7,825 bases of DNA from Patescibacteria group bacterium (GTDB taxonomy: Bacteria; Patescibacteriota; UBA1384; XYA2-FULL-43-10; 1-14-0-10-43-13), in assembly GCA_022705465.1 (NCBI GenBank), contig JAKJEK010000037.1, positions 1 to 7,825 of the forward strand, given 5' to 3'. Below, piece by piece: positions 1-3,322 of this stretch. Position 1 is the stretch's first letter; the number at the start of each line of letters is the position of its first letter. The notes under the pieces are model-generated. The model made no database searches, had not been told where the DNA came from, and saw only the letters and a list, made by a program, of their open reading frames with translations. A program made the position numbers and the translations under genes.

Positions 1-53
1 GCTCGGCCTATTCACAGGAGCAGCCATCTCGCCGGCCGCTTCGCGCCTCCTGA
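1..53 (+). CDS. Possible 3' end of a hypothetical protein (5' part outside window)
   Basis: The frame starting at base 3 is open from the window edge to a TGA at 51-53, giving a 16-residue tail rich in Ser, Arg and Pro. It stops eight bases before an intrinsic terminator that fires on the + strand (61-92), so some + strand gene must end near here. The other two + frames run through the terminator hairpin, which makes them less likely. Nothing can be said about function. The upstream gene could also have ended before the window begins. Confidence 0.3.
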   Translation, partial: SAYSQEQPSRRPLRAS

Positions 54-60
54 CAACCAT

Positions 61-92
61 GCCGCTACCCCACTGGGGTGTAGCGGCTTTTA
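61..92 (+). terminator. Intrinsic terminator for the upstream + strand gene
   Basis: GCCGCTA (61-67) pairs with TAGCGGC (81-87). Inside it CCCC (68-71) pairs with GGGG (75-78) around an ACT loop, leaving a two-base bulge at 79-80. TTTTAT follows at 88-93. The T-run lies only on the + strand side, so it terminates + strand transcription. Confidence 0.8.
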
Positions 93-94
93 TA

Positions 95-120
95 TAGAAA
101 AGAGCGGGGGAAATCCCGCT
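95..120 (-). terminator. Intrinsic terminator of the 148-aa unknown gene
   Basis: Read on the minus strand, AGCGGG (120-115) pairs with CCCGCT (108-103) around a six-base loop, then CTTTTCTA follows. It starts 11 bases after the TGA at 133-131. The stem is short but GC-rich. It sits back to back with the + strand terminator at 61-92, so the two convergent units are insulated separately. Confidence 0.6.
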
Positions 121-130
121 CAATGATGAA

Positions 131-577
131 TCAGGCAGCGCAAAGCGCCCTGATGATCTCTATGTCCTTGCTGTCATGCGGAGAATACTCGAAGGCCTTG
201 TTAACCTCGTAATATCCATCGCCGCCCAGTCTTCTGATGACTCCGGTCAGATCCTCGACTGGCAAGAACTTGCCGATCCGCTCGGCCGCAGCCTCAATTT
301 CCCGAACTAGCACCAGCATCATTCCTGTGAAGGGTTGAAGCAGCGCCATTTGTTCAGAAGTGTAGACCTTATCCAGATCTACGTTTTGGAGCTCGCCATC
401 GACGGTAGCAAAGACCTCATTTCCCCTCTTGACCTCGATATGCACCCCGGGGTCAAATGGTTGCCTCAACTCAAATGAGAATTCTTGCTCCTTCTCAACG
501 TCACCGCCGAGCATGATGGTACCAGTAAAGACGTTTGGCAGTCTCCTGATCATGCGGGCCTGAAAGTGTAGCCTCAT
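131..577 (-). CDS. Hypothetical protein, 148 aa
   Basis: The frame stays open as far as 913, but the start is set at ATG 577-575. Two GGAGG motifs precede it: AAGGAGG at 596-590 and GGAGG at 588-584, the latter six bases from the ATG. A perfect-consensus promoter at 612-639 would start RNA near 605. The upstream in-frame ATG at 649 lies before that promoter and in the terminator tail of the previous gene, so it cannot be used. The protein is soluble-looking, with no signal peptide or long hydrophobic segment. Charged, probably beta-rich stretches occupy the first 85 residues, and a mildly hydrophobic helix-like stretch follows (roughly residues 85-105, with GMMLVLV then EIEAAAERI). I do not recognise the family. 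The gene is monocistronic, with its own promoter and terminator. Confidence 0.75.
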   Translation of the reverse strand: MRLHFQARMIRRLPNVFTGTIMLGGDVEKEQEFSFELRQPFDPGVHIEVKRGNEVFATVDGELQNVDLDKVYTSEQMALLQPFTGMMLVLVREIEAAAERIGKFLPVEDLTGVIRRLGGDGYYEVNKAFEYSPHDSKDIEIIRALCAA

Positions 578-611
578 CGCCTGCCTCCACCTCCTTAAAT
601 CGGTTGAGTGG

Positions 612-639
612 ATTATAGCGCAGCCATCATTTCTGTCAA
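612..639 (-). promoter_or_regulatory. Perfect-consensus sigma70-type promoter of the 148-aa gene
   Basis: On the minus strand TTGACA (639-634) is separated by 16 bp from TATAAT (617-612); both hexamers match consensus exactly. Transcription would begin near 605, giving a leader of about 28 nt that carries the Shine-Dalgarno. The -35 box begins only about 14 bp after the T-tract of the preceding terminator. Confidence 0.88.
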
Positions 640-652
640 TACTAGACATTGT

Positions 653-683
653 AAAAATAAAGGACAACACGCGTTGTCCTTTA
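653..683 (-). terminator. Intrinsic terminator of the GCS2-like ligase gene
   Basis: An 11-bp perfect stem is formed by plus-strand positions 658-668 and 673-683 (core AAAGGACAAC with GTTGTCCTTT) around the loop ACGC. Read on the minus strand it is followed by TTTTT at 657-653, after one intervening A. It begins ten bases after the ligase TAG stop (695-693). Confidence 0.9.
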
Positions 684-692
684 GGTTTGCCC

Positions 693-1445
693 CTAGAGCG
701 CTTCGGCACAGAGGCGATGGCATTCCCACGCCCAAGCATGAACCTGGTCGTAGTCTGAGGTGGTGCCAAACATCCGAAATTCAACTGTTCCGTGAACTGA
801 AATTCGGATGAGGTGATGGCAGTTGCGGGGGTTTTCGCAAAACCCCTTGTCGGTTGCATACCGGTAGAATTCTGTCCAATCACGGTATATCCGCGGGACA
901 TAGTCGGGGGCAACGATACGATAGAGCGCTAAACGGCGCCCGTTCGATCCGTCACCAATCTTGAACAACTTCTGCCAGTGTTTCACCGCATGGTTGTACG
1001 CCTTTAGGGCAGCATGGCGATCACCCATTCCGATGTGAATGTGAGTGCCGGCCACCCGACAGGCCGCAGATAAGCGCTCGGTCGTAAGGCTTCTTGCCAA
1101 CTTGCGGTAGCGACCCTGGGGATCGTCATACACCTCAAGGGGCATATCAGCCGGGGCAACTTCGGTAAATAGCCGTCCGAACGATATGCGTCTCTCAGCC
1201 TGGCGTATTACCTCATCAAGATTAATGAGGGCCGGCTTGAGCCCCGAGAGCTGACACGGACCGACTCGAGTCTCGAGCTGGCAAGCAGAAAGTTCGTTGC
1301 CGACTGCCGGGTTGTTGATGAAGTCTACAACCTCTTTGGCGATCGGCGAGATTCTCCCATCTCGGATAAGAAAGCATTCGCTTTCAACGCCAATATTCAG
1401 GTGGCCTTCAGAGCGAAACCGGAAGCGTTCGAAGAATCGTTTCAC
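693..1445 (-). CDS. Glutamate-cysteine-ligase-like (GCS2 superfamily) carboxylate-amine ligase, short form
   Basis: The predicted product is a 250-aa cytosolic ATP-dependent ligase of the glutamine-synthetase-like fold that joins a carboxylate to an amine; the substrate is unknown. Family-like blocks occur in the expected order: GVESE at 19-23 (metal/ATP-binding acidic motif), QLETRVGP at 56-63, AGTHIHIG at 132-139 (His motif), the LYR and P..Y.DW region at 174-190, and IRISVHGTVEFRMF at 213-226 (C-terminal catalytic Arg/Glu strand). YbdK-type enzymes are usually about 360-370 aa, so this one is about a third shorter. The missing part is after the GTVEFR strand and in the spacers, not in the motifs. 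The broader amidoligase families of this fold are an alternative. The start is GTG 1445-1443, with GGGAGG at 1459-1454, eight bases upstream. It is the only gene of its unit, with its own terminator, and its long structured leader suggests RNA-level control. Confidence 0.7.
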   Translation of the reverse strand: MKRFFERFRFRSEGHLNIGVESECFLIRDGRISPIAKEVVDFINNPAVGNELSACQLETRVGPCQLSGLKPALINLDEVIRQAERRISFGRLFTEVAPADMPLEVYDDPQGRYRKLARSLTTERLSAACRVAGTHIHIGMGDRHAALKAYNHAVKHWQKLFKIGDGSNGRRLALYRIVAPDYVPRIYRDWTEFYRYATDKGFCENPRNCHHLIRISVHGTVEFRMFGTTSDYDQVHAWAWECHRLCAEAL

Positions 1446-1453
1446 TGTCCGTA

Positions 1454-1527
1454 CCTCCCATCAGCACAGTCGTTGCCGAAGAATTTTGTGCTGAAAAAAC
1501 AGTAATCGTGTTCATTTCAGCACAAAA
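1454..1527 (-). promoter_or_regulatory. Three alternating TGTGCTGA elements in the ligase leader (alternative-pairing switch or operator)
   Basis: Read on the minus strand the leader carries TTTTGTGCTGAA (1527-1516), then its exact reverse complement TTCAGCACAAAA (1495-1484), then TGTGCTGA (1468-1461) one base before the GGGAGG Shine-Dalgarno (1459-1454). In RNA the middle strand can form either a 12-bp helix with the first copy or an 8-bp helix with the third, which would crowd the ribosome site. The first copy also shares its U-run with the upstream terminator tail. At DNA level the outer pair is an inverted repeat with centres 32 bp apart, so a protein operator is the alternative reading. 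Confidence 0.55.
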
Positions 1528-1552
1528 AACTCCCCGTAAAGTCCGGCGAGCT
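1524..1552 (-). terminator. Terminator-like hairpin inside the ligase leader (attenuator candidate)
   Basis: On the minus strand CTCGCCG (1550-1544) pairs with CGGGGAG (1536-1530) around the loop GACTTTA, with a single G-G mismatch, followed by six Ts (1529-1524). It lies about 80 nt before the ligase start and after a foldable RNA, the usual position of a riboswitch expression platform. Confidence 0.6.
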
Positions 1553-1562
1553 AGTGTGTTGT

Positions 1563-1659
1563 TGTGCAGTTTTCTAAGTAGCCTAAGCGAACCTTACGAT
1601 AATAGTCGTAAAGCCTGCCACCAATTTGAGTTATTGCTTAGGTTTGCCTTGCACATTCT
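1563..1659 (-). ncRNA. Structured 5' leader RNA: candidate riboswitch or attenuator (or small RNA)
   Basis: From a predicted start near 1659 the RNA can fold as nested helices. P1 is UGUGCA (1655-1650) with UGCACA (1568-1563). P2 is CCUAAGC (1642-1636) with GCUUAGG (1588-1582). P3 is a 9-bp hairpin with two G-U pairs, 1614-1606 with 1599-1591, around the loop CUAUUA. A 21-nt single-stranded joint (1635-1615) separates P2 and P3. A linker and a terminator (1552-1524) follow. The UUUACG of P3 (1612-1607) recurs in the terminator (1540-1535), so the 3' strand of P3 could pair with the terminator as an antiterminator. I could not match it to a riboswitch class I know; GGCAAACC (1648-1641) resembles part of the c-di-GMP-I class but the rest does not. 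It may instead be a free-standing small RNA ending at the terminator. Helices were found by eye, without energy calculation. Confidence 0.5.
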
Positions 1660-1665
1660 GAAATT

Positions 1666-1694
1666 AATCTAACAAAGACCAACCATTGTGTCAA
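1666..1694 (-). promoter_or_regulatory. Promoter for the structured leader and ligase gene
   Basis: On the minus strand a perfect TTGACA (1694-1689) is separated by 17 bp from TAGATT (1671-1666), a 4/6 match. The expected start near 1659 falls just before the first leader helix. No comparable promoter is seen between the leader terminator and the ligase start; TTGTGC at 1525-1520 has a poor partner. Ligase mRNA therefore probably begins here. Confidence 0.7.
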
Positions 1695-1714
1695 TTTGCC
1701 CAAAACCTATTTAG

Positions 1715-1744
1715 TTGACAGTGGAGACGACAGCCCGTTATGGC
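1715..1744 (+). promoter_or_regulatory. Weak candidate promoter of the 82-aa gene
   Basis: A perfect TTGACA (1715-1720) is followed at 18 bp by TATGGC (1739-1744), only a 3/6 -10 match. It is divergent from the leader promoter, and the two -35 boxes form an inverted pair TGTCAA / TTGACA 20 bp apart. A start here would leave an AT-rich leader of about 120 nt. TATAAA at 1838-1843, without a clear -35 box, is an alternative nearer the gene. Confidence 0.35.
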
Positions 1745-1869
1745 GTTCCACTAGAGAATTTAATATCAATTTATATGCTACAAACAACTCCCAACCATGC
1801 CTTAATGAAACTTCAGAAACATTTCATACCGATTTGCTATAAACGTGAATAGAGAGGAGGTGTGTGCTG

Positions 1870-2118
1870 ATGGTGGTAGAGGGAAATGTGGAAATCATCA
1901 TCAAGGGCCGCACTTATACATACACTTTCGACGGACACGAGCTCGTCGATATGTTCCTAGCCGAAGCAGCTGATCAAGGCAGGGATCCAGCTAAACTACT
2001 AGTCCGACTGGCTGACCTGGGAAGCTTCACTGCGGATCGTTATCCGGGCGATCCGGAGGTCCGGCTCATATTCGATTCAATCGGGCTAGACACAGACACT
2101 GCGGAACACATCACATAG
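1870..2118 (+). CDS. Hypothetical small protein, 82 aa
   Basis: The ATG at 1870 is chosen because GGAGG (1856-1860) lies nine bases upstream. The in-frame GTG at 1864 would be only three bases from it. The protein is acidic and soluble, with no membrane segment. The first 20 residues look like two beta strands (VEIIIKG, YTYTFDG), followed by helix-forming stretches (ELVDMFLAEAADQG, AKLLVRLADLG) and an acidic tail. I do not recognise a family; the size and order would fit a small regulatory or binding protein, but that is speculation. It is monocistronic, with a strong terminator 15 bases after the TAG. The start codon overlaps a TGTGCTGA sequence (1863-1870) identical to the repeats in the divergent ligase leader. 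Confidence 0.7.
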   Translation: MVVEGNVEIIIKGRTYTYTFDGHELVDMFLAEAADQGRDPAKLLVRLADLGSFTADRYPGDPEVRLIFDSIGLDTDTAEHIT

Positions 2119-2133
2119 AGGAAACGCCAGCAC

Positions 2134-2166
2134 ACGGACAAAGCGAACGCTTTGTCCGTCTCTTTT
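2134..2166 (+). terminator. Strong intrinsic terminator of the 82-aa gene
   Basis: ACGGACAAAGCG (2134-2145) is the exact complement of CGCTTTGTCCGT (2148-2159), separated by AA, followed by CTCTTTT. The T-run is on the + strand side. On the minus strand the same hairpin follows the DUF5335 stop by about 30 bases but lacks a T-run there, so it would be at best a partial bidirectional terminator. Confidence 0.9.
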
Positions 2167-2190
2167 AAGCTGCGGCGTAGTAAGAGTAGA

Positions 2191-2535
2191 TCAACGATCG
2201 CTTCTTTCGATTGTTGTTTCCGTGCCCTCGACGCTCTCAATCATTAGTCTGGTGATTTCCCCGTTCTGATTTTCCTCAACTCGAATTTTCCGGGGCGAGG
2301 CAATATAGTGAAATAAATTATCCGGATGTTCACCTTCTTCGCCAACGATGACCTTGACCCCGCGGACAATCTCACCCGCGCAATCTCCCTCAAAAGCAAT
2401 TAAAGGATCCTCGCCGATTAAACTCTTGCTAAGCTCGTCACTTTTAATATAAATTTTCACCATTTCACCCTGGTGATTTTTCGCAAATTCCATTAAGAAC
2501 TCGACCCAATTGCTTTCTGGTATCTCTTTTTCCAT
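2191..2535 (-). CDS. DUF5335 family protein, 114 aa
   Basis: The N-terminus, IPESNWVEFLMEFAKNHQG followed by alternating strands, resembles the DUF5335 pattern (W..F...F...H.G), as do the length and the closing segment PRKIRVEE..NGEITRLMIES. Members of that family are small soluble proteins of unknown biochemical role; I recognised it from memory, without a search. There is no signal peptide, membrane segment or cysteine cluster apart from one Cys near residue 52. The start is ATG 2535-2533, with AAGGAG ending six bases upstream (reading GAAGGAGTGTATC before the ATG). It is transcribed away from the thioredoxin gene and towards the 82-aa gene, as a single-gene unit. Confidence 0.65.
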   Translation of the reverse strand: MEKEIPESNWVEFLMEFAKNHQGEMVKIYIKSDELSKSLIGEDPLIAFEGDCAGEIVRGVKVIVGEEGEHPDNLFHYIASPRKIRVEENQNGEITRLMIESVEGTETTIERSDR

Positions 2536-2583
2536 GATACACTCCTTCGGTTATCTTCCCTTCTCAACATGTCTCCACTTAAT

Positions 2584-2589
2584 ATTATA
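2584..2589 (-). promoter_or_regulatory. -10 box (TATAAT) of the DUF5335 gene
   Basis: On the minus strand a perfect TATAAT (2589-2584) lies about 50 bases before the ATG. No good -35 hexamer is found at 16-18 bp; the 17-bp position reads GAAAGC. The promoter may therefore need an activator or may be weak. Confidence 0.45.
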
Positions 2590-2675
2590 CCCGGCTCACA
2601 TAATCCGCTTTCCGTCGGTGTTTTGGTTCGACTGTCTGGAATTGCCGTATTGTGCAGTTAGTACTAAATCTACCA

Positions 2676-2704
2676 TTGACATAAAGGATGGAAACGAATA
2701 TAGT
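2676..2704 (+). promoter_or_regulatory. trxA: Strong sigma70-type promoter of the thioredoxin gene
   Basis: TTGACA (2676-2681) and TATAGT (2699-2704) are separated by exactly 17 bp. Transcription should begin near 2711, giving a leader of about 42 nt. The -10 box and start site lie inside the palindrome at 2700-2723. Confidence 0.88.
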
Positions 2705-2723
2705 TCAATATAGATTGAACTAT
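2700..2723. promoter_or_regulatory. Palindromic operator candidate over the thioredoxin promoter
   Basis: ATAGTTCAAT (2700-2709) and ATTGAACTAT (2714-2723) are exact 10-bp inverted arms around ATAG. The palindrome covers the -10 box and the predicted start site, where a bound dimer would block RNA polymerase. It is not followed by a T-run and so is not a terminator. Its AT-rich TTCAA...TTGAA form resembles sites of ArsR/SmtB-type repressors, but the binding family is a guess. Confidence 0.65.
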
Positions 2724-2752
2724 TAAACAGTTAGGTACTGAAAGGAGACGTG

Positions 2753-3091
2753 ATGACTAAAGTAAGCAAAGCACTTGATGTGACTGGAGAAAACTTTGAA
2801 GCAGAAGTGCTGAAATCCGAGCTACCAGTATTGGTGGACTTCTGGGCACCATGGTGCATGCCCTGCCAGATGATGGCTCCCGTTCTCGACGAACTCGCCG
2901 CAGAGCTGGAAGGCAAGGTTAAAATTACAAAGCTCAACACTGAAATGCCAGAGAATGAGCAGCTCGCAATAGACTACCAGATTATGAGTATTCCAAACAT
3001 GAAATTATTCAAAGATGGTGAAGTGGTTAAGGAATTCATCGGCATGCGCCCCAAAGATGCCTTAAAGTCCGAAATTGAGGCTGCGATCTAG
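2753..3091 (+). CDS. trxA: Thioredoxin with WCMPC active site
   Basis: The product is a 112-aa cytosolic thiol-disulfide oxidoreductase that reduces protein disulfides, being itself recharged normally by thioredoxin reductase (none in this window). It has the full single-domain length and order: N-terminal strand/helix, VDFWAPWCMPCQMMAPVLDELA around the active site (Cys35, Cys38), the buried Asp equivalent at Asp29, and the cis-Pro loop SIPN with Pro81, then LFKDGEVV and a C-terminal helix. There is no signal peptide, so it should stay in the cytoplasm. The residue between the cysteines and Pro is Met rather than the usual Gly, and Asn follows the cis-Pro where Thr is usual. ATG 2753 is preferred over the in-frame GTG 2750 because AAAGGAG (2741-2747) is five bases from the ATG but only two from the GTG. 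It is monocistronic, with a strong promoter, a likely operator and a terminator. Confidence 0.93.
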   Translation: MTKVSKALDVTGENFEAEVLKSELPVLVDFWAPWCMPCQMMAPVLDELAAELEGKVKITKLNTEMPENEQLAIDYQIMSIPNMKLFKDGEVVKEFIGMRPKDALKSEIEAAI

Positions 3092-3116
3092 TCTTTTATC
3101 AATCAAGCCGATAAAC

Positions 3117-3152
3117 AAAACGAGTGCCGCTGGAGTCGTGGCACTTGTTTTT
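3117..3152 (+). terminator. Intrinsic terminator of the thioredoxin gene
   Basis: CGAGTGCC (3121-3128) pairs with GGCACTTG (3140-3147) with one G-T wobble. The stem is extended by AAAA (3117-3120) against the TTTT that begins the five-base T-run at 3148-3152. The loop is 11 bases. It begins 25 bases after the stop. Confidence 0.87.
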
Positions 3153-3250
3153 ATGTAACAGAGTTAATGATCTGTGTAGCTTAAATAGCTGCTAGTTGCG
3201 CATTACCGGTTCTGGCATAGAGAAAGCCGTACCACCCTGAACAGTATATT

Positions 3251-3259
3251 TGATATAGT
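3251..3259 (+). promoter_or_regulatory. Extended -10 promoter candidate of the P-type ATPase gene
   Basis: TGATATAGT (3251-3259) is an extended -10 element (TG, one base, TATAGT). No convincing -35 box lies 16-18 bp upstream, which extended -10 promoters can tolerate. The leader would be about 55 nt and AT-rich. The rest of the gap between 3153 and 3322 shows no gene or strong repeat. Confidence 0.5.
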
Positions 3260-3322
3260 ATTAATAACACCGACACGCTAGCGACGTGCTATTTTAAATA
3301 AAATATTACAAGCGAGGGAACA

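Noticed and set aside
1..95. + strand frame 2 reading through the hairpin to TAG at 93-95
   Set aside because: It would place the terminator stem inside a coding region; the frame ending at 51-53 fits better.
578..913. Upstream extension of the 148-aa gene to starts at 649 or 913
   Set aside because: It would overlap the ligase gene and its terminator, and the perfect promoter at 612-639 and doubled Shine-Dalgarno sit downstream of those starts.
1581..1643. tRNA-like element (7-bp closing stem CCTAAGC / GCTTAGG)
   Set aside because: The span is too short for a tRNA, there is no T-arm or anticodon arm in register, and no CCA-compatible end. The helix fits a leader RNA better.
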